Position numbers and translations under genes: made by a program | Source of the DNA: an uncultured Selenomonadaceae bacterium | GTDB taxonomy: Bacteria; Bacillota; Negativicutes; Selenomonadales; Selenomonadaceae | Direction: 5' to 3' | Assembly (NCBI GenBank): GCA_905234175.1 | Contig: CAJOGX010000011.1 | Span: forward strand, 1-54,162 | DNA: 54,162 nucleotides | The notes under the pieces: generated by a model | What the model was told of the DNA's origin: nothing | What the model saw: only the letters and a program-made list of their open reading frames with translations | Databases searched by the model: none | Shown here: positions 42,263 through 50,684 of the stretch, in pieces | Layout of the letters: every line of letters begins with the position of its first letter | Position numbering within the stretch: position 1 is the first letter of the stretch

Positions 42263-42976
42263 ATGGTAAAATTTCTCAAATCCAAGCTGAAAGGTGTGTT
42301 GAGGTTAATGGTGCTGAGAGTTCTGGTGATGGTGTTGATTTTGCTGGCGGCGAGCCCGACGACTTTCGCGGCGACGGCGTTCCGATTAGGCGACCAGGGC
42401 GAGGAAGTTGCGGAAATTCAAATGATACTCGTCAGGCTGGGCTACGACGTAATTGCGGACGGAGAATTTGGTCCTTCGACGGTAGAAGCGGTAAAAGCTT
42501 TTCAGAAGTCCAAAAAACTGACAGCGGACGGACTAGTAGGCGCGAAAACTTACGCCGCACTTACCGGCGGGCGCGCAATTCCCGAAATCAGCCGCAGCTC
42601 CGGCAACCTGCTCAGCCGCCGCCTTATCAACAACGCCATGCAATATATCGGCACGCCCTACGTTTTCGGCGGAAATTCGCTTTACTACGGGATTGACTGT
42701 TCCGCCTACACGCAGCAGATTTTCGCGATGATTGGGATAGATCTTCCGCGCACCGCTGATTATCAGTTCGAGGTCGGCACGCCGGTTTCACGCGCTGATT
42801 TAATTCCTGGCGACATGGTTTTCTTCACGACGTACACTTACGGCGCGTCGCACTGCGGAATTTACATTGGCGACGGGCAGTTCATTCACGCCAGCTCCAG
42901 CCAGGGCGTCACAATTTCTTCGCTCGGTCACCCCTACTACAACGCGCGCTACATTGGCGCCCGCCGCGTGATTTAA
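42263..42976 (+). CDS. secreted peptidoglycan endopeptidase, PG-binding plus NlpC/P60
   Basis: Signal peptide with a long hydrophobic core (cleavage near TTFA). Next is a PG_binding_1 domain (GDQGEEVAEIQMILVRLGY to KTYAALTGG), then an NlpC/P60 cysteine peptidase: Cys in YYGIDCSAYTQQIF, His in GASHCGIYIGDG, and FIHASSS. It should cleave peptide stems of peptidoglycan in the periplasm. The start is uncertain between 42263 and a later ATG (42308); an upstream frame to 42230 overlaps the HD gene. Its stop overlaps the next gene's start. Confidence 0.9.
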   Translation: MVKFLKSKLKGVLRLMVLRVLVMVLILLAASPTTFAATAFRLGDQGEEVAEIQMILVRLGYDVIADGEFGPSTVEAVKAFQKSKKLTADGLVGAKTYAALTGGRAIPEISRSSGNLLSRRLINNAMQYIGTPYVFGGNSLYYGIDCSAYTQQIFAMIGIDLPRTADYQFEVGTPVSRADLIPGDMVFFTTYTYGASHCGIYIGDGQFIHASSSQGVTISSLGHPYYNARYIGARRVI

Positions 42977-43545
42977 TGCTCCGGCTTGAAGGAAAATTTG
43001 CGGCGCTGGAGGAAATTTCACCGAAATTTTTTCAACCGGTGATTGAGTGGCGGAACGATAAGACGCTGAATAAATTTTTGAATCAGCCGTTTGAATTGAC
43101 GTTGGCACTCGAAAAAAAGTGGTACGAGGAAATTTATTTGTGCGACGAAACGCAAGGGCTGTTCATAATTTTGGACAAGGCAACTGGGACGCCGCTCGGT
43201 ACAAAGGGCTGGACGAATTTCGATGCGCAAAGACGGCGGTGCATTTCGGGGCGGCTTTTATTTGGAAATAAAAATTTCGCGCGGCATCCGGCGTTCACTG
43301 AAGGGATTTTGCTGGCGTACGACTACACTTTCGCGCGGGCTGACGTTCAGTTTTCGCACGTCGTGAAGGAAAATTTTAAGAGCGCGGAGCACATAAAAAA
43401 ATTCGGCTTCGCAGAAAATACCGGCGAGGCTCAGTATCCGGCGGAACTTTTCGTTAACGGCATGGCTCAGCGCGAATATTTCTGCACGCGGGAAATGTAC
43501 CTTGCGGCGCGGAAAAAGTTCGAGCGGTTTTTTGACAGGCGGTGA
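42976..43545 (+). CDS. GNAT family N-acetyltransferase
   Basis: 189 residues of RimJ/RimL-like GNAT type: the N-terminal LRLEGKFAALEEISPKFFQPVIEWRND, the LFIILDKATGTPLGTKGWTNFD strand pair, and a C-terminal KENFKSAEHIKKFGFAENTGEAQYP resembling the region after the acetyl-CoA pyrophosphate loop. Acceptor unknown. It starts on the last base of the NlpC/P60 stop and is followed four bases later by an acyl carrier protein, so it may use an acyl-ACP rather than acyl-CoA (inference). Confidence 0.8.
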   Translation: MLRLEGKFAALEEISPKFFQPVIEWRNDKTLNKFLNQPFELTLALEKKWYEEIYLCDETQGLFIILDKATGTPLGTKGWTNFDAQRRRCISGRLLFGNKNFARHPAFTEGILLAYDYTFARADVQFSHVVKENFKSAEHIKKFGFAENTGEAQYPAELFVNGMAQREYFCTREMYLAARKKFERFFDRR

Positions 43546-43549
43546 AACT

Positions 43550-43789
43550 TTGACGAACCTTGAAAAATACGACGGCGCTTTCAAAAATGCGCTGGGCGTG
43601 GCTGAAAGTGATTTGCCCGCGCTGAAATACGGCAGCGTTGCGGCGTGGGACTCCGCCGGTCACATGATTCTGATTGCCGAGCTGGAAGACACTTTCAAAA
43701 TTTCGCTGGCGGTCGCCGATATTATGAAATTCAACTCCTACGCTGGCGGGCGCGAAATTCTTGAGCGCTACGGTGTAAAATTTGAGTAA
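43550..43789 (+). CDS. acyl carrier protein-like
   Basis: 79 residues from the TTG at 43550. The phosphopantetheine attachment motif is WDSAGHM with the modifiable Ser, flanked by FKNALGVAESDL and ELEDTFKISLAVADIMKFNSY as in four-helix ACPs. It is probably not the fatty-acid ACP, which lies with fab genes and is more acidic. Adjacent to a GNAT gene it suggests acyl transfer to a sugar or small molecule. The ribosome site (GGCGGTG) is 6 bases upstream. Confidence 0.85.
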   Translation: MTNLEKYDGAFKNALGVAESDLPALKYGSVAAWDSAGHMILIAELEDTFKISLAVADIMKFNSYAGGREILERYGVKFE

Positions 43790-43806
43790 AAAAATTTTTT
43801 AAACCA

Positions 43807-43930
43807 CTTGTAAAATTTTGGCGGCTGTGGTAGTATACGATTTGAGGGACTTGCTGTAGGCGACAGCAAGCGCGGGTACAAGGCGAACAGAAACGAGGGC
43901 GTTCGGTGGCTCTCGTTTTTGGCTATATAG
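43807..43930 (+). ncRNA. structured leader with promoter and attenuator-like hairpin before AICAR formyltransferase gene
   Basis: Promoter TTGTAA (43807-43812), 17 bases, TAGTAT (43830-43835). The predicted 100-base leader has an 8-bp hairpin CTTGCTGT/ACAGCAAG (43849-43870). A second stem AACGAG/CTCGTT (43892-43917) is followed by five T, terminator-like. CGAAC (43884-43888) could instead pair with GTTCG (43901-43905) in the second loop, giving alternative folds. The downstream gene is purine biosynthetic, where ZTP riboswitches are frequent, but I do not see the ZTP signature. Class unassigned. Confidence 0.5.
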
Positions 43931-43943
43931 GAGGAATTTTTTT

Positions 43944-45107
43944 ATGCGCGAACTGGAATTGAAATACGGCTGCAACCCGAATCAGAAGCCGGCGAAAGTT
44001 TTCGTGGATTCCGGCGAACTCCCGTTTGAAGTTCTGAACGGAAGACCCGGCTATATAAATTTGCTTGACGCGCTCAACGGCTGGCAGCTGGTACGCGAAC
44101 TGCGCGAAGCAACGGGCTTACCGGCGGCGGCGTCCTTCAAGCACGTCAGCCCAGCAGGCGCGGCGGTAGGCGTTCCCCTCGACGACGTACTCAGAAAAAT
44201 TTATTTCGCGGAAGGCGAGCTCAGCCCAATCGCCACTGCCTACGTTCGCGCGCGCGGCGCCGACAGGATGAGTTCTTACGGCGATTTCGCTATCCTCTCC
44301 GACGAGTGCGACGAGTCAACTGCCGATTACCTTAAACACGAAGTCAGCGACGGCGTTATAGCTCCCAGTTATACTGACAGGGCGCTGGAAATTCTCAAAA
44401 GCAAGCGCAAGGGCGGCTATCTCGTTTTGAAAGTCGACAAAGATTTCGAGCCGCCAGCGGTTGAACACAAGCAGGTTTTTGGCGTCACTTTTGAACAGAA
44501 CCGCAACGATATGAAAATTTCCGCCGACTGCCTCAGCGATATTCCTACTGCGAACAAAAATTTTACCGACGCCGCTAAACGGGATTTGCTTATCGCGCTT
44601 ATAACTTTGAAGTATACTCAGTCCAATTCCGTCTGCTACGCGAAGGGCGGGCAGGCGATTGGCATTGGCGCCGGTCAGCAAAGCCGCGTTCACTGCACCC
44701 GTCTCGCTGGCAGCAAGGCGGATTTCTGGTTTCTGCGCCAGAGCCCGCAGGTTTTGAATTTGCCGTTCAAGTCAGATGTTAAGCGCCCCGACCGCGATAA
44801 CGCGATTGACGTTTACATTGGCGCGGAGAGCGAGGATATTTTGAGCGACTGGCAGCGCGTCTTTACCGTCAAGCCCGAAAAATTTACCGACGAACTCAAG
44901 CGCGACTGGCTGAAAAATCTCAAAGGCGTGGCGCTGGCGTCTGACGCATTTTTCCCGTTCGGCGACAATATCGAGCGCGCCCACAAGTCCGGCGTGGAAT
45001 TTATCGCGCAGACCGGCGGCTCTATTCGTGACGATAATGTTATAGAAACCTGCGACAAGTACGGGATTGTTATGGCGATGACGCACATTCGCCTGTTCCA
45101 CCATTGA
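43944..45107 (+). CDS. phosphoribosylaminoimidazolecarboxamide (AICAR) formyltransferase, stand-alone
   Basis: Corresponds to the C-terminal transformylase half of PurH, which adds a formyl group to AICAR in the penultimate purine step. Key segments: KYGCNPNQKPAKVF, AASFKHVSPAGAAVG with the catalytic Lys-His pair, KYTQSNSVCYAKGGQAIGIGAGQQSRVHCTRLAG, and LASDAFFPFGDNIERAHKSG. At 387 residues it lacks the N-terminal IMP cyclohydrolase domain, so cyclisation must be done by another protein. It has GGAGG 8-9 bases before ATG and a structured leader. The O-antigen ligase gene follows after one base. Confidence 0.93.
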   Translation: MRELELKYGCNPNQKPAKVFVDSGELPFEVLNGRPGYINLLDALNGWQLVRELREATGLPAAASFKHVSPAGAAVGVPLDDVLRKIYFAEGELSPIATAYVRARGADRMSSYGDFAILSDECDESTADYLKHEVSDGVIAPSYTDRALEILKSKRKGGYLVLKVDKDFEPPAVEHKQVFGVTFEQNRNDMKISADCLSDIPTANKNFTDAAKRDLLIALITLKYTQSNSVCYAKGGQAIGIGAGQQSRVHCTRLAGSKADFWFLRQSPQVLNLPFKSDVKRPDRDNAIDVYIGAESEDILSDWQRVFTVKPEKFTDELKRDWLKNLKGVALASDAFFPFGDNIERAHKSGVEFIAQTGGSIRDDNVIETCDKYGIVMAMTHIRLFHH

Positions 45108-45108
45108 C

Positions 45109-46290
45109 ATGCTGAAATTTTCGCGAATCGCGGACGTTGAGCGGCGGGTATTCCTGTACGCGTGCGGGCTGGCGTTTTTCCTGCCGCTGTCGAAGGCGGT
45201 CGGGAATATTTTTTTAGCGCTGACGCTGCTGGGCACGGTTCACCGGCTGATTCTGAAGCGCGACGACGTGACAGAAATTTTCCGCGCGTACGAAAAATTT
45301 TTTCTGGTGACGGGAATTTTGCTGGCGGCAGTATTCGTTTCGGCGCTGAGTTCAGAATTTCCGCTGGAAGGCGTGGGAAAATTTTTGGACAGGTATGTCT
45401 TCCACATGTCAGCGATGTTGCCGGTAATTTTGCTGCGATTCGAGCGACGACGAATAATTTTGCTGGCGGAATTTTTGCTGGCGGGCGTATTTTTCAGCAA
45501 CCTGGTGACGGTTTTGCAGGCGCTGCCGCGTTTGGCGGAGGAAAACTGGCGGTTCGGCGGCACGATGACGCCAATGACGCAGGCGAGTTTGCTGGCGATG
45601 TTCCTGCCGGTCTTCGTGATTCTGTTCATGCACCTCAGCGGGCGGCGGAAAATTTTCTGCGCGCTGGCGATTTTAGTTGGGCTGGCGGCGGCGCTTTTCA
45701 ACGGCACGCGCGGAGCCTGGCTTGCAATTTTAATTTTGACGCCGGCGGTTGTCAGTCTGTACTCGAAGAGCCGGCTGAAATCTTTAGGCGCAGTATTCGC
45801 CGTAGTCATACTCGTTGGTGGAATTTTCGCCGCGACGCCGACGCTTTCCAATCGATTTGCGACGCTGACAAATATCCACATGCAGTCAAATTCGGAGCGG
45901 CTGCTTATGTGGGAGAGCGCGCTGAAAATGTTTGAAGACCACCCGCTTTTGGGAATTGGCTACGGGCAGTACACGCGCGCCTATCAGACGCAGTACATTT
46001 CGCCGGAAGCGAAGGAGCCTCAGCAACAGCACGCGCATAACAATTTCATTCAGCTGCTGGCGGAGTGCGGGCTCGTTGGAGCGGCGGCGTTTCTGCTTGT
46101 CTGGGCGTACTTTTCGTACTTCAGTCTGAGCGGCTGGCTGAAGCGAAAAAATTTAGCGGACTTATTATTTTTCTGCGTGCTGTGGGGCTTGATGTTGCAC
46201 GGTCTGACGGAATACAACTTTGAAACGTCGGTGCCGAGCAAAATTTTCTGGTATGCGCTGGGGTTATGCCTGGCGTACGACAGAAATTAA
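45109..46290 (+). CDS. O-antigen ligase/polymerase family membrane protein
   Basis: 393 residues with about 11 transmembrane segments. Typical of the Wzy/WaaL clan: FNGTRGAWLAILIL with the conserved Arg, a periplasmic loop (SERLLMWESALKMFEDHPLLGIGYGQY) and the HAHNNFIQLLAECGLVGAAAF motif. It joins or polymerises glycan chains on a lipid carrier outside the inner membrane, consistent with an LPS-bearing host. The gene is co-directional with the AICAR formyltransferase gene and ends convergently, overlapping the LPS-type glycosyltransferase by 3 bases. Confidence 0.88.
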   Translation: MLKFSRIADVERRVFLYACGLAFFLPLSKAVGNIFLALTLLGTVHRLILKRDDVTEIFRAYEKFFLVTGILLAAVFVSALSSEFPLEGVGKFLDRYVFHMSAMLPVILLRFERRRIILLAEFLLAGVFFSNLVTVLQALPRLAEENWRFGGTMTPMTQASLLAMFLPVFVILFMHLSGRRKIFCALAILVGLAAALFNGTRGAWLAILILTPAVVSLYSKSRLKSLGAVFAVVILVGGIFAATPTLSNRFATLTNIHMQSNSERLLMWESALKMFEDHPLLGIGYGQYTRAYQTQYISPEAKEPQQQHAHNNFIQLLAECGLVGAAAFLLVWAYFSYFSLSGWLKRKNLADLLFFCVLWGLMLHGLTEYNFETSVPSKIFWYALGLCLAYDRN

Positions 46291-47054
46291 TCGTGGGAGT
46301 TCTCTTTGTCGAAATAGTAAAGCTTGACGTACTTCGCCATTGTGTAATAGCAGTTGAAACCGGCGAGCACGAAGCCGAGCAGTCCGTCGCGGAAGCCGCC
46401 GCGAAACACGTACATTTTCAGCCACGCCCAGAGCGGATGCGCAACAATTTCAAACACGCTGGCACTTTTGCCGTCGGCGTGCATTTTTTTTGCCATGAGC
46501 GTGCTGTAGGTATTCATCTTGCCGAAATAATTTTCCCAGTCGCGGTAGGGGTAGTGAATAAGATATTTCGACGCGTCGATATTTTTTTCAGTTCGAGTGT
46601 GATTAATTTGCTGGTGAACGTAGCCGGTGACGTACGTGCCAGCTTTGGGGAGGAGCCGCGTCACGTAGTCGGGGAACCATCCGCCGTGGCGAATCGGTTT
46701 GCCCCAGAAATAGCTCAGCCGCGCGCAACGGTAAGCGAAATTTTTATCGTCCTGCGCGAGAAGTTTTTTAATTTCGGCGGCGAGTTCCGGCGTAGCGCGT
46801 TCGTCCGCGTCGATTATGAAAATCCAGTCGCACGTCGCCTGCTCAATCGCAAAAGTCTGCTGCGCGCCGAAGTCTCCGTTAAGCGCCCGCTGTACAACTT
46901 TCGCGCCCAGGTTCCGGCAAATTTCCGCAGTCTTATCCGTGCTGAAATCGTCGACGACAACAATTTCGTCCGCGAAACTTTTCACGCTGGCAATGCACGC
47001 GCCGATAAATTTTTCCTCGTTGCGCGCCAGAATCACCACTGACACCTTAGCCAT
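46287..47054 (-). CDS. family 2 glycosyltransferase, WaaE/KdtX-like
   Basis: 255 residues of a GT-A fold: VSVVILARNEEKFIGACIASVKSFADEIVVVDDFSTDKT, then IFIIDADERATPEL with the DxD-like metal site, and the RLSYFWGKPIRHGGWFPDYVTRL segment typical of LPS inner-core glucosyltransferases. The C-terminal part is hydrophobic/aromatic (HPLWAWLKMYVFRGGFRDG) and probably membrane-associated. ATG 47054 follows GGAGG by 6 bases. Functionally it pairs well with the convergent O-antigen ligase. Confidence 0.88.
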   Translation of the reverse strand: MAKVSVVILARNEEKFIGACIASVKSFADEIVVVDDFSTDKTAEICRNLGAKVVQRALNGDFGAQQTFAIEQATCDWIFIIDADERATPELAAEIKKLLAQDDKNFAYRCARLSYFWGKPIRHGGWFPDYVTRLLPKAGTYVTGYVHQQINHTRTEKNIDASKYLIHYPYRDWENYFGKMNTYSTLMAKKMHADGKSASVFEIVAHPLWAWLKMYVFRGGFRDGLLGFVLAGFNCYYTMAKYVKLYYFDKENSHD

Positions 47055-47141
47055 CTCAATCCTCCAAATCTTGACAAGTCGCCATTCGCTGTCTAAGATT
47101 GTAACCGTTGAAAAATTTTTTTGCAACAGGAGGGGTGCGCT

Positions 47142-47816
47142 TTGAAAATTTTCAGGAACGATTGGGCGGAATACCTCGACGCCGAGCTGGAAAAGCCGTA
47201 CTATCAGGAACTGCGGCAGTTTCTGATTGGCGAGTACCGGCGGCAGAAAATTTATCCCGACATGTACGATATTTTCAACGCGCTGCACTACACGAGCTAC
47301 GCCGACACGAAAGTTGTGATTCTGGGGCAGGATCCTTACCATGAGCCAGGGCAGGCGCACGGCCTGAGTTTTTCGGTGCTGCCGGACGTGCCGCCGCCGC
47401 CGTCGCTGCAAAATATTTTCAAGGAACTGCACGAAGATTTGGGCTGCAAAATTCCGAACAACGGCTGTCTGAAATATTGGACGGAGCAGGGCGTTTTACT
47501 TTTGAACGCGGTGCTGACGGTACGCGCGCACGCCGCCAATTCGCACAAGGGGCACGGCTGGGAAATTTTCACCGATAAAATTATTTCGCTCCTCAACGAG
47601 CACGAACGCCCAATCGCGTTTATTTTGTGGGGACGCCCAGCCCGCGCGAAAAAGTCCATGATAACCAACCCGCGTCACTTTATCGTTGAGTCGGCGCACC
47701 CCAGCCCGCTCTCGGCTTTCAACGGATTTTTCGGCAGCAGACCTTTTTCTAAGGTCAACAATTTTCTGGCGTCAGTCGGCGAAAAGCCAATCGACTGGCA
47801 GATTCCCGACGTTTGA
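47142..47816 (+). CDS. ung: uracil-DNA glycosylase, family 1
   Basis: Removes uracil from DNA. Active-site motif [18 protein letters not shown] (catalytic Asp), water-activating FILWG, and the HPSPLSA minor-groove loop with the catalytic His are all present; 224 residues is standard. The start is TTG 47142 (reads LKIFRNDW) with GGAGG eight bases upstream; an in-frame extension to 47121 has no ribosome site. Confidence 0.96.
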   Translation: MKIFRNDWAEYLDAELEKPYYQELRQFLIGEYRRQKIYPDMYDIFNALHYTSYADTKVVILGQDPYHEPGQAHGLSFSVLPDVPPPPSLQNIFKELHEDLGCKIPNNGCLKYWTEQGVLLLNAVLTVRAHAANSHKGHGWEIFTDKIISLLNEHERPIAFILWGRPARAKKSMITNPRHFIVESAHPSPLSAFNGFFGSRPFSKVNNFLASVGEKPIDWQIPDV

Positions 47817-47876
47817 CAAGACGCCACGATTTAAAATAAAATATGCGGAATTATTTTGACTGGCGGTGAATGGCTT

Positions 47877-48614
47877 ATGCTTGAAATAAAAAATCTTCGC
47901 GCGGGCGTCGACGGTAAGGAAATTCTGCGCGGTCTGAATTTGACGGTCGGCACCGGCGAAATTCACGTGATTCTCGGTCCGAACGGCTCCGGCAAATCCA
48001 CACTCATGAATGTGATTCTAGGGCACCCGAAGTACGAAATTACTGGCGGCGAGATTATTTTCGACGGCGAAGATTTAACGGCGCTGAAAACTTTTGAGCG
48101 GGCGCGGCGCGGAATTTTCCTTTCGTTCCAGACGCCGGAGGAAATTCCTGGTATAACTGTGGAGAATATGCTGCGGACGGCGGCGCAGTCTGTCAGCGGC
48201 GAAAAAGTTAAAATTCTGCCCTTCCGCAAAAAACTTTACGCGATGATGGACGAACTCCAAATCGACAGGAGCTACGCCGGACGCTACATGAACGTCGGCT
48301 TCAGCGGCGGCGAAAAAAAGCGCAACGAAATTCTTCAGCTTTTAATGCTTGAGCCGAAACTGGCGCTGCTTGACGAAACCGATTCCGGGCTTGACGTTGA
48401 CGCTGTGCAGATTGTTTCGAGCGGCGTTGCGAAATTCCACAGCGCGGAAAATTCCTGTATAATCATCACGCATAACACGCAGATTTTGAAAAATTTGACT
48501 GTCGACAAAGCTCACGTTCTTCTGAACGGACGGATTGTAAAAAGCGGCGGCGCGGAACTCGTCAGCGAAGTTTCGGAGCGCGGCTACGCACATTTTGAAG
48601 AGGAATTTGCATGA
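47877..48614 (+). CDS. sufC: Fe-S cluster assembly ATPase SufC
   Basis: ABC-type ATPase of the SUF iron-sulfur assembly machine. LGPNGSGKSTLMNVILGHPKYEITGGEIIFDGEDL, FLSFQTPEEIPGI, signature GFSGGEKKRNEILQLL, Walker B LALLDETDSGLDVDA and HNTQIL are characteristic of SufC rather than transporter ATPases. 245 residues from ATG 47877. Its partners sufB/sufD, and sufS/sufU, are not adjacent; instead the peptidase gene overlaps its stop by four bases (ATGA). Confidence 0.93.
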   Translation: MLEIKNLRAGVDGKEILRGLNLTVGTGEIHVILGPNGSGKSTLMNVILGHPKYEITGGEIIFDGEDLTALKTFERARRGIFLSFQTPEEIPGITVENMLRTAAQSVSGEKVKILPFRKKLYAMMDELQIDRSYAGRYMNVGFSGGEKKRNEILQLLMLEPKLALLDETDSGLDVDAVQIVSSGVAKFHSAENSCIIITHNTQILKNLTVDKAHVLLNGRIVKSGGAELVSEVSERGYAHFEEEFA

Positions 48615-49801
48615 TTATAAAAAGACTCGCGTGGATTATCCTGACGGCGATTGTCGGCGCGCTGGGCATAATAGTTGGATTTTGCGTCGCGCAGGGGATT
48701 AACACGAAAAATCTCACGAATCTCGCAAGGTTCGTCGGCGCAATGAATTTTATCGAGACGCATTACGTGCAGGAAGTCGACGAAGATAAACTGGTTGACG
48801 GCGCGATAAGCGGAATGGTTCGTTCGCTGGGCGACCCGCATTCAATTTACCTTGAGCCGCGCCTCTACAGCCAGCTGAAGGCGGACACGACCGGCAGTTT
48901 CGGCGGAATTGGCGTTTACATGGGCTTCCGCGAAGACGGCGTTTACGTGCTTGGCGTCATTCCCGAAAGTCCTGGCGAAAAAGCTGGGCTGAAGGCTGGC
49001 GATGTAATTCTGGCGGTAAATTCTCAGCCAACGAGTGAAATTGAGCCGAGCGAAGTTGCGCTGAAAATTCGCGGCGAAGTCGGCAGTACCGTTTCGCTCC
49101 TGATTCACCGCGACGGCGAGGAAGATAAAACTTACGAAATCACGCGCGACGTTATCAAGGTTCAGACCGTGGCGGAAAAAATGCTCGACGACCGGCTGGG
49201 CTACATCAGAATTTCCAGTTTCAGCGAGAACACTGGCAAGGAATTTAAGGCGGCGCTGAAAAATCTTGAGAGCCAGGGAATGCGCGGCGTGATTCTGGAT
49301 TTGCGGCAGAATCCTGGCGGCGTTATCACCAGCTGCGTTGAAATTGCCAACGAAATTGTTCCCGCCGGCCCGATTGTTTCGGTTATTCAGCGCAACGGCG
49401 AAAAGGAAGTTTACATGTCAAGTCTAGACCACCCGAAATTTCCAATCGTCGTGCTGCTCGACCAGAACAGCGCCAGTGCCTCCGAACTTTTATCCGGCGC
49501 GCTGCAGGACACAAAAGCGGCGGTTGTCGTCGGCACGAAATCTTACGGCAAGGGCTCGGTACAAACGGTTATGCCGCTGTTTCAGGACGACGGTTTGAAA
49601 CTCACGATTGCGAAGTATTACACGCCGCTCGGCAGGAGCATTGACGGAATTGGAATTGAGCCGGACGTTGAAGTTAAGCTTGACGCGCCGCTTACTATCA
49701 ACCGTGAGTTGAGCGCGGAAACTTTTGACGACGCGCAGCTCCTCAAGGCGGAGGAAATTTTGAACGGGCAAATTGACGCTGGAAAAATTCTGTTCGATTG
49801 A
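48611..49801 (+). CDS. ctpA: C-terminal processing peptidase (S41 family)
   Basis: 396 residues: N-terminal membrane anchor or signal (about 5-28), a PDZ domain (GSFGGIGVYMGFREDGVYVLGVIPESPGEKAGLKAGDVIL), then the S41 protease core with DLRQNPGGV, the catalytic Ser in QNSASASELLSGAL and the Lys in GTKSYGKGSVQT. It cleaves exported proteins at C-terminal sites. It is translationally coupled to sufC and one base before a metal permease gene. Confidence 0.94.
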   Translation: MIIKRLAWIILTAIVGALGIIVGFCVAQGINTKNLTNLARFVGAMNFIETHYVQEVDEDKLVDGAISGMVRSLGDPHSIYLEPRLYSQLKADTTGSFGGIGVYMGFREDGVYVLGVIPESPGEKAGLKAGDVILAVNSQPTSEIEPSEVALKIRGEVGSTVSLLIHRDGEEDKTYEITRDVIKVQTVAEKMLDDRLGYIRISSFSENTGKEFKAALKNLESQGMRGVILDLRQNPGGVITSCVEIANEIVPAGPIVSVIQRNGEKEVYMSSLDHPKFPIVVLLDQNSASASELLSGALQDTKAAVVVGTKSYGKGSVQTVMPLFQDDGLKLTIAKYYTPLGRSIDGIGIEPDVEVKLDAPLTINRELSAETFDDAQLLKAEEILNGQIDAGKILFD

Positions 49802-49802
49802 A

Positions 49803-50600
49803 ATGTTTGAATTTGAGTTTATGCGTAACGCACTATGTGCAGTAGTTTTAGTGACGCCGCTTTTTGGAATTTTGTCGACGATGGTAGTTTCAAATCGCAT
49901 GGCGTTTTTTTCAGATTCGCTGGGGCACGGCGCGTTCACGGGGATAGCGTTGGGCGCGCTCCTTGGCGTTGGCTCGGAAATTGTCGGACTGCTGGCGTTT
50001 TCAATAATTTTCGCGTTGCTGATAACGTACATAAAAAATCGAGCGCACAGCGGCGCGGATACGGTAATTGGCGTGTTCAGTTCGACGGCGATAGCGCTGG
50101 GCTTAATGCTCATGTCGGCGGGCGGGCAGTTCAACAAATTTTCGCGGTTCCTGATTGGCGACCTGCTGAGCATAACGCGGGAAGAACTGTTCGCGCTGGC
50201 GGCAGTATTCGCGGCGGTAATAGTGGCGTGGATTTTTTTATTTAACCGGCTGCTGATTTCCTCGGTGAACAAAACGCTCGCGCGGAGCCGTGGAATTAAA
50301 ACGCAGGCAGTCGAAGCGATTTTCGCGGTAATGTTAGCGGTCGTCGTGGCGCTGTCAATCCAGTGGGTCGGAATTTTGATAATCAACGCGCTGCTGGTTT
50401 TACCGGCGGCGGCGGCTCGCAACGTCACCAATTCCGTGAAGTCGTACCACGCGCTGAGCGTAGTCTTCGCGCTGGCGTCAGGCTTAACGGGATTATTTCT
50501 GGCGTATGAATTAAATTCGGCGGCGGGCTCGACAATCGTGGTCGTGGCGGCGGCAATTTATTTCGTCACGCTGATTTTGAAGCCGCGATTCGTAAAATAA
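49803..50600 (+). CDS. ZnuB/MntB-type metal ABC transporter permease
   Basis: About 265 residues with 7-8 transmembrane helices. The ABC-3 family signature is present: MAFFSDSLGHGAFTGIALG (metal-permease motif) and GVFSSTAIALGLMLMSAG, then SIQWVGILIINALLVLPAAAARNV, typical of zinc/manganese importers. No ATPase or metal-binding lipoprotein gene adjoins it, so its partners must be elsewhere or lost. Start ATG 49803 lies one base after the ctpA stop; ribosome site weak, suggesting coupling. Confidence 0.9.
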   Translation: MFEFEFMRNALCAVVLVTPLFGILSTMVVSNRMAFFSDSLGHGAFTGIALGALLGVGSEIVGLLAFSIIFALLITYIKNRAHSGADTVIGVFSSTAIALGLMLMSAGGQFNKFSRFLIGDLLSITREELFALAAVFAAVIVAWIFLFNRLLISSVNKTLARSRGIKTQAVEAIFAVMLAVVVALSIQWVGILIINALLVLPAAAARNVTNSVKSYHALSVVFALASGLTGLFLAYELNSAAGSTIVVVAAAIYFVTLILKPRFVK

Positions 50601-50604
50601 ATTT

Positions 50605-50636
50605 TCGCTCTGAAGAAATTCGGGGCGATTTTTTTT
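50605..50636 (+). terminator. intrinsic terminator after the metal permease gene
   Basis: TCGCTCTGAA pairs with TTCGGGGCGA (10 bp, two G-U pairs) around a GAAA tetraloop and is followed by eight T. Confidence 0.85.
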
Positions 50637-50647
50637 GCGCTATCTGA

Positions 50648-50653
50648 TATAAT
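50648..50653 (+). promoter_or_regulatory. extended -10 promoter of the EamA gene
   Basis: Perfect TATAAT preceded by TGA; no good -35 at 17 bases upstream, where the terminator T-run lies. Same terminator-then-extended-minus-10 arrangement as before tyrS. Confidence 0.55.
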
Positions 50654-50684
50654 CTACAAAAAAATTTTGACTGAAGGAAAGATT

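Noticed and set aside
43842-43943. ZTP (pfl) riboswitch before the AICAR formyltransferase gene
   Set aside because: Context fits and a GGCGAACA segment is present, but the conserved 5' GGGUCGUGAC-type and 3' CCGCC-UGGGC elements are not found.
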